From: Acidimicrobiaceae bacterium RAAP-2
GTDB lineage: Bacteria > Actinomycetota > Acidimicrobiia > Acidimicrobiales > RAAP-2
Direction of reading: 5' to 3'
DNA length: 60,095 nucleotides
Assembly (NCBI GenBank): GCA_001443545.1
Contig: LMAD01000010.1
Location: forward strand, 1-60,095
Part shown: positions 1 to 7,811 of the stretch, piece by piece
How positions within the stretch are numbered: the first letter of the stretch is position 1
Layout: each line of letters opens with the position of its first letter
Notes under the pieces: model-generated
What the model saw: only the letters and a program-made list of their open reading frames with translations
What the model was told of the DNA's origin: nothing
The model's database searches: none
Translations under genes and position numbers: made by a program

Positions 1-88
1 CGTGCTTCGGTCCTCGTTTGGAGGGAACCAGCAGTAGAGGAGCCAGTATCTTCCACTGGGCGTCAGTCAGATCACTCGAATAGGCCAC
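1..88 (-). CDS. IS5-family transposase, N-terminal fragment cut by the window edge
   Basis: Read on the minus strand from a GTG at 88, the frame stays open to the window edge and gives 29 residues beginning VAYSSDLTDAQWKILAPLL. This is the typical N-terminal helix of IS5-group transposases (the DUF4096 region), where a Ser-Asp-Leu-Thr-Asp-x-Gln-Trp motif precedes the DDE domain. The catalytic domain lies outside the window. The gene would place an insertion sequence directly to the left of the DUF6788 element, suggesting nested or adjacent insertions. Whether the copy is intact cannot be judged. Confidence 0.72.
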   Translation of the reverse strand, partial: MAYSSDLTDAQWKILAPLLLVPSKRGPKH

Positions 89-139
89 GGCTTTATGGTG
101 CCGGTCAACGCTCTAGGCGCACTCGCCAAATAGAACACA

Positions 140-162
140 GCCCCTAAGCTTGCGTTTTAACC
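140..162 (+). repeat. Left imperfect terminal inverted repeat
   Basis: The 23-base stretch begins GCCCCTAAGCTTG and ends TTTTAACC. It resembles the reverse complement of 1964-1985 (GCCCTTAGCTGAC then AATTAAACC), with one gap and several mismatches. The repeat was found by eye. Confidence 0.42.
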
Positions 163-528
163 TAAGCCCTGCGAAGTGACGCTTTCTTTCAGGATGAGTT
201 CAGCGGCTTTCGCGTCAACGGTCCGTATCTGGGCGAGCAGAGAGCGAATGCGACGGTCGTTGCCTATCCACTCCTGGTAGAGCGGGGCCTCGTGGGCACT
301 CAACCGCCGCGTCACGGTCTTGCCGTTCACTTTTGCGGTCCACTGCCAATAGGGTCCGTGCGGAGTAGGCGGATCGGCGTTGCAGCGGCATCCCACTGAG
401 GTGCAGCGGGTGTAGCGGCGAGTCACGCTCCCGGCGGCAATGATGCCGACTTCGGAGATTTGCGCCGCCAACTCTCGGTGTCGCTGCTCCAGCTTCTCCA
501 GCCGCTGCGTGACGCTCGTCCTCGCCAT
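157..528 (-). CDS. DUF6788 family protein associated with a transposase
   Basis: This is a 123-residue protein. Residues 1-35 are a charged helical segment (LEKLEQRHRELAAQISEVG) likely to form a coiled coil. Next comes a compact Cys-containing motif, RCTSVGCRC, followed by a Gly-Pro-Tyr-Trp segment and a basic stretch. That pattern is the hallmark of DUF6788, a family without an established function that is commonly found near transposases. The Cys-x4-Cys-x-Cys layout could bind a metal or DNA, but this is inference. The gene is divergent from the transposase, with 65 bp between their starts. It appears intact. Confidence 0.68.
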   Translation of the reverse strand: MARTSVTQRLEKLEQRHRELAAQISEVGIIAAGSVTRRYTRCTSVGCRCNADPPTPHGPYWQWTAKVNGKTVTRRLSAHEAPLYQEWIGNDRRIRSLLAQIRTVDAKAAELILKESVTSQGLG

Positions 529-593
529 GTTGTTCCCTCGCTCTCAATAGAAGCATCCCTCATTGTGGTGCAGACAGTAAGCATACTGTCGGC

Positions 594-1951
594 ATGGAAC
601 ATTTGGACGAAACCGCCACCGAACTGATCGACTTTCGCCAGTCACTGCACCAGTGTTTGAACCCATGGGGCGACGCCCTCTTCGAACTGTGCGACGCGGT
701 GCTGTGCTCGCCACATCGCGTCGACTGCGTGCCGGCACTGAGTCTGGAGCCGGAGTTCCGTCGTAGTCACGGTTCTCTCTATAAGGCGCTGGAACGTGGT
801 GAGGTCAATGAAGAGCGGTTGCGGCGTCTCCTGATTGACTACCGGCCTGAAGGGTGGCCACCAGTCTTCGCGATAGACGCGTCCACCTGGGCGCGCTGCG
901 ACGCCGAGACGAGTCCCGAACGGGGGTTTCACTACTCGGCGTCTCGGCACTCGGGTTCAAAGCCCATCGTGCCCGGCTGGTCATTCCAGTGGATCAGCCA
1001 GCTGAACTGGGCCCACGATTCGTGGACTGCGCCAGTGGACGTGCGGCGCATCAAGCCGTCCGAGAACGCCACCGACGCCACGATCAGCCAGGTTCTTCGC
1101 CTCGTGAGCGCCCTCGAAGAGAGTAACGGCGCTGGCGTGTCACCGCTGTTCGTCTTTGATGCGGGCTATGACCCGATCGCCATTGGTGACGGACTGTCAA
1201 AGGTGAACGCCCAGGCCCTGGTGCGCATCAGTTCCAAGCGGGTGTTTCACTTCGATCCGGCCCCACCAACGGGTGGCCGCGGTCGACCACCGCGCCATGG
1301 CGCGCGCTTCGCCCTCTCTGACCCCGAGACCTGGACTACCCCCGACGCAGAACTCGATTCTCACGACCCGCGCTATGGAGGAGTCAACGTGCGGGTGTGG
1401 CACGGACTGCATCCTCAGTTGATGGCCCGAGGTCACTGGGGAAAGTCGATCCCACTACCGATCGTGCGCGGCAGCGTCATTCGTGTCGACGTTGAACACT
1501 TGCCCAAGCGTTCAACGGGGGTGAAGAAGACACTCTGGCTGTGGTGGTCAGGACCCGAAGAGCCCGATCTCGATCTCTGTTGGCGTGCCTATCTGCGCCG
1601 TTTTGACATCGAACACACCTATAGGTTTGTCAAGAACACGCTCGGCTGGACCACGCCCGCACTGCGAACACCCGAGCAGGCCGAACGCTGGACGTGGCTT
1701 GTCGTCGCGGCCTCTATACCCAACTACGACTCGCTCGCGGACTCGTCGAAGACATGCGACTGCCCTGGGAGAAGCGCTGGAGCCCTTCACGACTGAGCCC
1801 GGTGAGGGTTCGCCGGGGATTTCCTCGACTGCGTGCACAGATCGGCACTCCAGCGCATCCACCGAAATTCCACAAACCCGGTCCTGGGCGTCCCAAGGGC
1901 ACCCAAAAACCACCAAGAACTCGTTATCCGGTGGTCAAGAAAGCAGCCTGA
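594..1951 (+). pseudogene. DDE transposase, frameshifted near its C-terminus
   Basis: The frame from 594 gives a DDE-type transposase of the NF041680-like group. The acidic residues are seen in FAIDAS (about residue 95), FVFDAG (about residue 190) and DIEHTYRF (about residue 340). After TWLVVAA (about 1712) the frame runs into non-family sequence and stops at 1796. The expected continuation, YTQLRLARGLVEDMRLPWE, is present in the -1 frame from 1715 and runs to a stop at 1951. The simplest explanation is two extra bases or one lost base at about 1711-1715. There is no slippery heptamer, so programmed frameshifting is unlikely. The C-terminal basic tail (KPGRPKGTQKPP-like) is typical of this group. 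Confidence 0.8.
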
Positions 1952-1963
1952 CGAAGTCCGAAG

Positions 1964-1985
1964 GGTTTAATTGTCAGCTAAGGGC
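1964..1985 (-). repeat. Right imperfect terminal inverted repeat
   Basis: This is the partner of the repeat at 140-162. It starts 12 bp after the frameshifted transposase stop and marks the probable right end of the two-gene element. Confidence 0.42.
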
Positions 1986-2215
1986 GAGAACCCCCCACCA
2001 AACAGAGCCGATTTGGCCTAAACGACCGCCGTTGCGCCACGTAACTGATCGTTGCGCCGGGTCCCGGGCGGCCTTGTCGTGCTCGCCCTACTCCCCGCCG
2101 CTACCGCCAACCTATTGGCTAACAACCTGCGGATCCCTCTCGACAACGAAGTCGCGGTCGACGTAGAACTCAACGGTACGCGGCGTCCGTGCGAGCGCGT
2201 GTGATTTCAATACTC
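1986..2215. other. Intergenic stretch with a possible gene tail
   Basis: No complete gene is visible. One plus-strand frame, open from about 2060 to a stop near 2203, reads as a short hydrophobic run followed by an acidic stretch (LANNLRIPLDNEVAVDVEL). It looks like the C-terminal end of a membrane-anchored protein cut off by the mobile element. The family was not recognised. Confidence 0.3.
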
Positions 2216-2959
2216 CTAGTGTCGAGACGCTGGCTCGTCGAGGTCCACTCCCGAAAGCTCGCTATCGACGATCATTCGAGAAACCTCGGTCAGTTTGAGG
2301 TTGTGGTTGCGCGCGTGAGTCCTCATACGAATGAAGGCCTGGTCCATGTCACTCGAGGTCGCCTGGCTCACCATCCCCTTGGCCTGTTCAATGACAATCC
2401 GACTTTTGAGGGCAAAACTCAACTGGTCGTTGAGTACTTTCGCGTCCAGTGACGAGCGGTGCTGGAGGATCGCTATGGTCGCCACGTCGGCGAGGCCCTG
2501 GGCCAGGGTGACGTCGAACTCGTTCAAAAGTCCGCCGCTCGAGCGAAAGAGGTTGAGTGCACCGATGGTCCGACCACGCAAACGCATCGGGAACGAATGC
2601 ACCGAGTTGAAACCGTATTCGACAGCGCGCGACGCAAAAACGGGCCAGCGGTCGTAGGAGTTTCTGAGCTGCCGGTCTACGACTGGCGCCCCTGACTTGT
2701 AGCTGTCAACACAGGGGCCCTCGTTGGCCTGTAGTTGGAGCAGTTCGAGTAATCGCATCGACTCACTGGATGAGGCGACGAACTGCAACTCGCCGCTCGG
2801 CGTCGCGAGTAGTACGCCGACAGCGTCTACGTCGAGGGCCTCCACGCACCGATGACTCAGCACAGTGAGCACGTCGATCAGGTCGAATTCGTCCACCAGA
2901 TTGTCGGCAAGCTCGACGATGGTGGAAATGAGAAATGTCTCTCGCGTCATCTGGCCCAT
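2216..2959 (-). CDS. GAF and ANTAR domain regulator
   Basis: This 247-residue protein has a GAF domain at about residues 10-165, including the motif NEGPCVDSY found in actinobacterial GAF/ANTAR proteins. An ANTAR domain follows at about 175-235, with KSRIVIEQAKGMVSQ, an acidic DMDQAFIRMR segment and a C-terminal helix. ANTAR domains bind two-hairpin RNA structures and act as antiterminators. The GAF domain probably senses a ligand or redox state, which is not identifiable here. It lies head to tail with a decayed GAF paralogue 64 bp upstream. Its RNA target is not apparent in the window. Confidence 0.85.
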   Translation of the reverse strand: MGQMTRETFLISTIVELADNLVDEFDLIDVLTVLSHRCVEALDVDAVGVLLATPSGELQFVASSSESMRLLELLQLQANEGPCVDSYKSGAPVVDRQLRNSYDRWPVFASRAVEYGFNSVHSFPMRLRGRTIGALNLFRSSGGLLNEFDVTLAQGLADVATIAILQHRSSLDAKVLNDQLSFALKSRIVIEQAKGMVSQATSSDMDQAFIRMRTHARNHNLKLTEVSRMIVDSELSGVDLDEPASRH

Positions 2960-3023
2960 CCTTATTTACACCATTCTCTAATCGTGTGGGCTACGGACCG
3001 CTCGAGTATTCGTACTCGGGTGG

Positions 3024-3601
3024 TCATGCGTCACTGCTGTTTGCTTGGCGCCACGAGGCGTCCGACGGGTCGAGGCGCACTTCACGTCTTACCACCTCGG
3101 CAGCGAGCTGGGACAGCGGGTCACCGATAGCGAAGGTGTGCGCCCACAGGGTAACCAACGCGTCACCCACCGACAGCGACCCCTGCACCGCAATCATGCC
3201 GGCCGCCTGAGGGACTGAGAAGTCAAAGGAAGACCCGCGCTCCAGTACTCGTGCCAGCTCTGCCGCGGGTGCCCGGACTTGACCGCGAGCGGTCCGTAAA
3301 TCTCGCATTGATCTACTGAGGACGGCACGAGAACAGATTCATCGACCATTCCCACCGATGAGCACGTGTCAACTCTGGGACCTTCTCCCAACGTGACCTC
3401 GAGGTCCATCAATGAACTGGCCACGTCGTGGTCGCTAGCGCAAAATGGGGTCACCACGGGCCCCGCGCTGCTGAGCACTATCCCTGAGCCCGTCATCCCA
3501 GTGAGATCGACCGCCACCGCACACAGCGCGCTCTCGCCGTCACTGTCGTGGTCGTATTGCGCTAGCAACTCAAAAATCGACGTTAGTTTATTGGCCGACA
3601 C
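3024..3601 (-). pseudogene. GAF-domain protein, frameshifted
   Basis: The N-terminal half (from 3601) reads as a GAF domain with GEGPRVDTCS, the counterpart of the GEGPC motif in the neighbour. Around 3270-3285 the GAF similarity leaves this frame and resumes in another frame, which runs through PAAELARVLERGSSFDFSVP and a Leu-Trp-Ala-His segment to a stop at 3024. A single indel explains both pieces. The joined protein would be about 190 residues with no ANTAR domain. It is a diverged paralogue of the intact regulator downstream. A sequencing error cannot be excluded. Confidence 0.62.
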
Positions 3602-3873
3602 GTGGCCCCCGTCTTGTCCACGGCGGTCTGTTCATTCGCCGCTTCTCGTCTTGTCGTCATCGGCCTCCACAGGACCAGTTGACGCTCAACGGGGGCTCGA
3701 TCTCGCGTGGGTAAATCCCAAAGTTGGGTTCTACCCGAAGTCTACTACGAGCTGTAACTGAAGGACGAGTGACAACCTTGGAGGTCGCGCGTATGGCGAG
3801 CAGTCGAGGGCCTCGACGATCGCGACAGGAAGCGGACCAGTCTTTGGCGGGGTCAGATAGCCGCAAAAGCGGT

Positions 3874-4073
3874 GTGGCCGACGTCGTCGAGGCGATTTTG
3901 TGCACGTTCGCCCCTACCAGCCGGCACTCGGTATTGACGTGGCCCTGGCGGAGATCGCTAAGGGCGCGGGAAGACTGTTCGACCGCGACGTGGTCGAGAG
4001 CCGCCGTGCCGTGTTCGAATCGGGATTCAACTTTGCGTCAATCGCGACGACCGACGTTCAGGCATACACCTGA
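3874..4073 (+). pseudogene. Relic of an HD-GYP phosphodiesterase domain
   Basis: A short stretch encodes the C-terminal end of an HD-GYP type domain. VADVVEA is read from 3874. After a frame change near 3891 it continues as RPYQPALGIDVALAEIAKG, then FDRDVVES and FESGFNFAS, to a TGA at 4071. HD-GYP proteins carry the same order: VADVVEA, then HRPYRPALG, an ALEEI helix, and the D-x-DVV segment. The metal-binding HD and GYP residues lie upstream in intact genes and are missing here. No upstream half is visible back to 3602, so this is a degraded fragment. Confidence 0.68.
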
Positions 4074-4159
4074 CGTGCGGTCGAGTCCGGGTGTCTGGAG
4101 CCGTACGATCGCAAGTCTCTTGGACGCCAGCCATAAACGGAAGAGGGAGAAGCGACCCC

Positions 4160-4366
4160 CACAGCAGCTACACCCATAACGACACTCGCCTGGGCGCAGC
4201 TGACGATGCTCGACGGGTCGTCATCCAACGCCCCAGTGCCCAGGCCCGGACCTAGGGCGCGACCGTACCAATGCCCGGAGGCGTCACCCGGCGAGATAGG
4301 GGTTAGTCGCCCGTTTGCGCGGGAACTTACGTCCCGTGAATGTGAAGGTGCGACCGCGGCAACCAA
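4160..4366 (-). pseudogene. Relic of an NRAMP-family metal transporter N-terminus
   Basis: A minus-strand frame contains ALGPGLGTGALDDDPSSI followed by VSCAQASVVMG. This closely follows the first transmembrane helix of NRAMP (MntH-like) transporters, where a Gly-Pro-Gly-(x)-Thr-Gly-Ala-(S)-Asp-Asp-Asp-Pro-Ser motif precedes an AQAG segment. The similarity stops after about 35 residues and no other NRAMP helices are visible nearby. It is a dead fragment. The rest of 4074-4392 shows no gene. Confidence 0.58.
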
Positions 4367-4392
4367 CGACGATCAGGTCGCCTCGACTCGAA

Positions 4393-5508
4393 CTAGCGGC
4401 GCACATTCTCCCACGGCGACAATGAAGAGATGTTCTGATCCCACGAAGTGAGCAGGTGGTCTGTAAATCGCTGTTCGAGCATGGTCACAGCGCTAGCGCC
4501 AAACAGAACGTCCGCGCCCAAATACGGCTCCGTCGACATGAGGCCCGCGACGAGGCGGTCGCGGGCGATGACGGCGTGTCGAGCGTCAACTTGGACGTGC
4601 ACGTCGTAGAAACGGCGACCCTCAGGACCCACACCAAGCCGCTCCAGGGCTTGGCTGTAGCGGCCCATTGGCTGGATTGACGTCATCTCGAAAACGACGA
4701 GGTGTCCGACGAGGGCGCCTCGCCACCGACGATGCAGTGCGAACATCGACACAAGGTTCACCTTTGCGAGGGTCGCCGCCGGCAAGATTTCCACGTACGA
4801 CCCGTACGACGGGTCCAAACCAAGGGCGACCATCGTGTTGGCGAAAAGGGTGGCGTGCATGTTCGCCGCGTCACCCAACCCGTATTCGTCGTACTGAATC
4901 TCGACGAGCGCTGCCTTGGCCTCGCTGGCCAGACGGGGAATGGCGAACGTGTGAGGATCAGCTTCCTTGAGTTGGTAGGCGGACCGGTGGACGCAGAACT
5001 CGCGCATCTGGTCGAGAGTCCCCGACTCCACGAAGTGAGCTGAAAGGGATGGTCCGGAGGGGACGCTGATCAGCGTGTCGAGCGCGGTCCCCACGTCCTC
5101 GGCAGCCACGTGGCGTTCGTAGACGGTTTCGTCACGCAGTCGATTCAAGAAAGCCCGCTCCATCTCTGCGCGAAAGCGCAAGAGATCGACGTCCCACTCC
5201 CAGCCTTCGTCGGTGACGCCACGGTAGTGGAGTTCGTAGCAGAGGTAGAGGGCGAGTTCGAAGTCGTCGTCGGCGAGCACGTCGATGTTCTCTACTGGCG
5301 GTGTGGACGACAACGTTCCGGGCGAACCTCGCAGGGCGGCGATGACGGCTTCGCTAAGGGGACCGCGTGGCCACGGCAGAAGTGGCCAAGATGAGCCCGC
5401 TCCTCCGGTGTCGTCGCGAAACGCGACGACACCTTCAGCGGTGTCGTGACGCGCGAAGCCGCGTGAACCAAACCAGGCCCTCGCCGGAGTGAAGTCGTGC
5501 TCGGTCAT
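4393..5508 (-). CDS. Iron-containing redox enzyme, haem-oxygenase-like diiron oxidase family
   Basis: This 371-residue soluble protein matches the iron-containing redox enzyme family (Haem_oxygenas_2 fold, HDO superfamily). Members are non-haem diiron oxidases or oxygenases that act in secondary metabolism and other pathways. Candidate metal ligands are spread through the helical core: Glu and Tyr-Asp-Glu-Tyr-Gly in VEIQYDEYGLGDAANMHA, the His of that segment, the Glu of VVFEMTS, and the Asp/His residues of YDVHVQVDARHA. The N-terminal third is not recognised. Homologues are often next to CDGSH iron-sulfur proteins, but none is seen here. The gene looks intact although it lies among relics. 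The substrate is unknown. Confidence 0.8.
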   Translation of the reverse strand: MTEHDFTPARAWFGSRGFARHDTAEGVVAFRDDTGGAGSSWPLLPWPRGPLSEAVIAALRGSPGTLSSTPPVENIDVLADDDFELALYLCYELHYRGVTDEGWEWDVDLLRFRAEMERAFLNRLRDETVYERHVAAEDVGTALDTLISVPSGPSLSAHFVESGTLDQMREFCVHRSAYQLKEADPHTFAIPRLASEAKAALVEIQYDEYGLGDAANMHATLFANTMVALGLDPSYGSYVEILPAATLAKVNLVSMFALHRRWRGALVGHLVVFEMTSIQPMGRYSQALERLGVGPEGRRFYDVHVQVDARHAVIARDRLVAGLMSTEPYLGADVLFGASAVTMLEQRFTDHLLTSWDQNISSLSPWENVRR

Positions 5509-5602
5509 GACGCTCCTCGGGATTGAGATGCTGAGTAGCCGCAGTGGAGGCGGGTGCGACGTGAGGTAGTGCCCCGTCGGGCCGGCCAGAAACTACGTGT
5601 GT

Positions 5603-5674
5603 TCATCGCCGCATCAGGTAGACGACGAGCACGACCACCAGAATCAGAACAATCAATCCACCACCTATGTACAT
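5603..5674 (-). CDS. Small single-pass membrane peptide (23 residues)
   Basis: An ATG at 5674 opens a 23-residue frame with sequence MYIGGGLIVLIL, a Val-rich hydrophobic run, and YLMRR before a TGA. It is one complete transmembrane helix with a positively charged C-terminus. A purine-rich ribosome-binding site (GGGAGAA) lies about 6 bases upstream. Tiny proteins with the same layout occur in many actinobacteria without a known role. It sits 95 bp upstream of the diiron oxidase gene on the same strand, so co-transcription is possible. Confidence 0.6.
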   Translation of the reverse strand: MYIGGGLIVLILVVVLVVYLMRR

Positions 5675-5689
5675 AACTGCTTCTCCCTA

Positions 5690-6535
5690 TTGCTTGTTGA
5701 CATTCGACCTCGAGCGAGTTCATGCCGTCAGGGCGCGCGACGTGGCGAGTCTCACGTGATGAGCGGCGTGCAACCCGCGAGATCACGCTGGCGGTCTGGG
5801 GGGCGACGATCCTGAGCGACGCACGGGGTCTCCTGGCGGCGCGTTCTCGTGAAGTCAACTCCCCAAGGGGAGAGTCTCGGAGTGTCCACCGCTCTACTCG
5901 ACTCATCTCGCACCAGTCTTCTGTGCCCACGCGGGCTAATCAGAAGGATGCGGAGTCCGGACGTCCTTTGTTGCATGATAGCCACTTCCATACCTCCGCA
6001 CGAAAGAATCTGGCGTTGTCGGTAGCGCGTCGTGGTACAGCGCGTGCGTTTTTACGCAATCCGACTCTTGCAATTTTGGGATAATTTCGGCGACCGACGT
6101 GCGGTCGTTCGCTTGACACGGGGTCGAGCCCGCGGGAAGTAGGCACCTAGGCTCGGGGCTACCGAGGACCGCTTGCGGAGTCGCTTGAAATGTGCATCGA
6201 GGTTGAACGAAGGTGCCAACCGCCAACCCTCACGATCTTCTCAAGTGGGATAGCCAACGGCGGGCTACTCAAATAGTCACTTGTGTAAAAGATTGGATTA
6301 ATCCGTCCAACACCTCTAATCTGCGAATCCCTAAAGTGGCTCGACTGCGGGCACGTCTCGACGTGGACCGTAGTGACCATGACACACATCTCGAGACGAA
6401 ACCACCCTTTGCACCTCCCCTCCGATGCAGCATTCGCACTTCGCTCGGACGATGACCCCGTCATTGTCCACCTGGCTCAATTTCGGCCCAGCCGCCGCAC
6501 ACGCGGCCTCCATGAGTCCGTGGTGCACGTTCTAA
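5690..6535. other. Non-coding or fully decayed stretch
   Basis: About 850 bases show no frame with recognisable protein similarity or convincing codon use on either strand, and base composition is more AT-rich between about 6,230 and 6,330. Short open frames occur but start without ribosome-binding sites and look random. A TTGACA at 6113-6118 has no good -10 partner at normal spacing. The stretch is best read as the remains of accessory DNA. Confidence 0.5.
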
Positions 6536-7048
6536 TTTACGAGAACAACACCCTCGACCCTGAACAACGTCGGAGGAAGTGCCCAAAGGGTTTGGGCTGC
6601 GGGTCTCGGGGAGTTCGTTGTCGGGCAGATTGGCCAACTCGACGCACCGTTACTAAGGTGCCGGCGCGCAACTCAAGTGCTGGCGGCCCTCGGAACGTGG
6701 TGTTTGTCCCAGGGAATCGCGCTCGACGTCGAGAAGGTTCTCCACCCCGACACTGTCGAGCGTTACTGCCAACTCGGGCTGACCCGCACCACCGAACAGA
6801 GCAGTGCCACCGTGACGAGCGTGCTGCGCCGACTCGGCCACGTGCTGACCGTGAGGGCGCCCTGGTGGCCCCAGCCCCCGGTTCACCGTTGTCTGGAACT
6901 CCCGGCGCCGTACTCCGTCAAAGAGCTGGCGATCATTGATCGTGACATCCCGGTGCACGCGATGGCCGGCTACAACCATCGCGTGATGCAGAACTGGTTC
7001 AGTGACCCACGACCCGAGGTCCTCGCGTTCATCGAGAACCGCAAGTAG
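6536..7048 (+). pseudogene. Truncated recombinase-like protein fragment
   Basis: A frame open from 6536 reads as a helical region with LAALGTWCLSQGIALDVEKV, HPDTVERYC, VLRRLGHVLT and a proline-rich APWWPQPP, then LPAPYSVKELAI. This order (all-helical N-domain, Arg-Arg-Leu/Ile-Gly, APW-x-P-x-P, then APY) resembles the N-terminal half of a tyrosine-recombinase-like family I recall from actinobacterial accessory DNA. The catalytic C-terminal half is absent and is replaced by unrelated residues up to a stop at 7048. No proper start codon is visible before an internal GTG at 6677. It is most likely a broken gene; its exact family is uncertain. Confidence 0.5.
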
Positions 7049-7346
7049 GCGGCCCCCCGGGCTCCGCGCAAGAATCGCCTGAACCGCTACGACGACCTTG
7101 CTCCCTTCAGCACAACGAGCCCACCGGGCCGCTAGCCGACTCAACTTCATCTCTTCGCCCCGCTGTGGGCGACTTTCGCACGTCCCCGACGAAGTCGAGA
7201 AGGGGAGTGGCCGGCAATTTACGGCCCGCCAAGCGTGGTGATCGGACCGTCGGCTCTCAATCTTGTGCAGAACGACCGAATCGGCCAATAGGCAACGATC
7301 GCGGACAGAACTGCGAACACTTTTGGATTTACGTGCGAACACGCCG

Positions 7347-7425
7347 TGGTCGGGCTGGGGAGATTTGAACTCCCGATCTCTCGGCCCCCAGCCGAGCGCT
7401 CTAGACCAAACTAAGCCACAGCCCG
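7347..7425 (-). tRNA. tRNA-Pro (anticodon GGG), CCA encoded
   Basis: On the minus strand the sequence folds as a cloverleaf. The acceptor stem pairs CGGGCTG with CAGCCCG. The D-arm is GCTTAGTTTGGTCTAGAGC. The anticodon stem is CTCGG/CCGAG with loop CTGGGGG, giving anticodon GGG. The T-arm is GGGAG-TTCAAAT-CTCCC. The discriminator base A is followed by a genomically encoded CCA (7347-7349). The 3' end faces the accessory region, a common integration target for islands. Confidence 0.95.
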
Positions 7426-7454
7426 TGAGCGTTCAATGATAGCCGCTCGATCCG

Positions 7455-7610
7455 CTACGCCGATTGACGATGCGCTCCGTGAGGCTGGTTGGGATCGGTG
7501 AGCCACGCCCTCGCTTCGAAGAGAAACGCGATCGTCTCACCCGTCGCCTTCGCGCGCAGAGCTTCGAGAATCCGATCATCGAGTGCGTCGAGTAGTTCTG
7601 CCTTGCCCAT
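7455..7610 (-). CDS. Hypothetical 51-residue protein downstream of thiS
   Basis: An ATG at 7610 follows the thiS stop by 6 bases and opens a 51-residue frame (MGKAELLDALDDRILEALRA and so on). The protein is predicted to be mostly helical, with an FLFEARAWL segment and no membrane helix. An AGGGA-like ribosome-binding site overlaps the end of thiS. The position suggests co-transcription with thiO-thiS. I do not recognise the family. Codon use fits the neighbours (mostly G/C third positions). Confidence 0.55.
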   Translation of the reverse strand: MGKAELLDALDDRILEALRAKATGETIAFLFEARAWLTDPNQPHGAHRQSA

Positions 7611-7616
7611 ATTTCC

Positions 7617-7811
7617 CTATCCTCCCGCGACGGCGGTCACCACTTCGATGACTGCGCCGTCCTCAATCGTTGTCGTATCCCACTGGCTTCGACTGACAAC
7701 ATCGCCGTTCACCGCGACGGCGATGCCCCGATCACTCATCGAGAGTTCGGCGAGTACTCCTCGCACGCTGAGACCGGCCAGGTCGCGCGATACGCCGTTG
7801 ACGACGATCAC
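7617..7811 (-). CDS. thiS: Sulfur carrier protein ThiS
   Basis: This 64-residue ubiquitin-like protein ends in Ala-Gly-Gly, the C-terminus that is adenylated and thiocarboxylated to deliver sulfur for the thiazole moiety of thiamine. It begins VIVVNGVSRDL and carries the typical VAVNGDVVSRSQW strand-loop, with VIEVVTAVAGG at the end. The GTG start at 7811 overlaps the thiO stop by 4 bases, so the genes are translationally coupled. A longer upstream frame exists but has no ThiS similarity. Its partner ThiG is encoded about 41 kb away in the window. Confidence 0.9.
   Translation of the reverse strand: MIVVNGVSRDLAGLSVRGVLAELSMSDRGIAVAVNGDVVSRSQWDTTTIEDGAVIEVVTAVAGG

Larger units (their letters stand above)
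140..1985. mobile_element. Putative two-gene insertion element (DUF6788 protein plus DDE transposase)
   Basis: Two divergent genes, a minus-strand DUF6788 protein and a plus-strand DDE transposase, are bounded by imperfect inverted repeats of about 22 bp at 140-162 and 1964-1985. About 16 of 22 aligned bases match when one gap is allowed. The DUF6788 stop codon lies inside the left repeat. DUF6788-type proteins are often found beside transposases of this type, which fits the boundaries inferred here. No clear target-site duplication is visible. The transposase is frameshifted, so this copy is probably not autonomous. Confidence 0.5.

Noticed and set aside
6113..6153. TTGACA-based promoter in the decayed strip
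   Set aside because: No good -10 hexamer lies 16-18 bp downstream and no gene follows.
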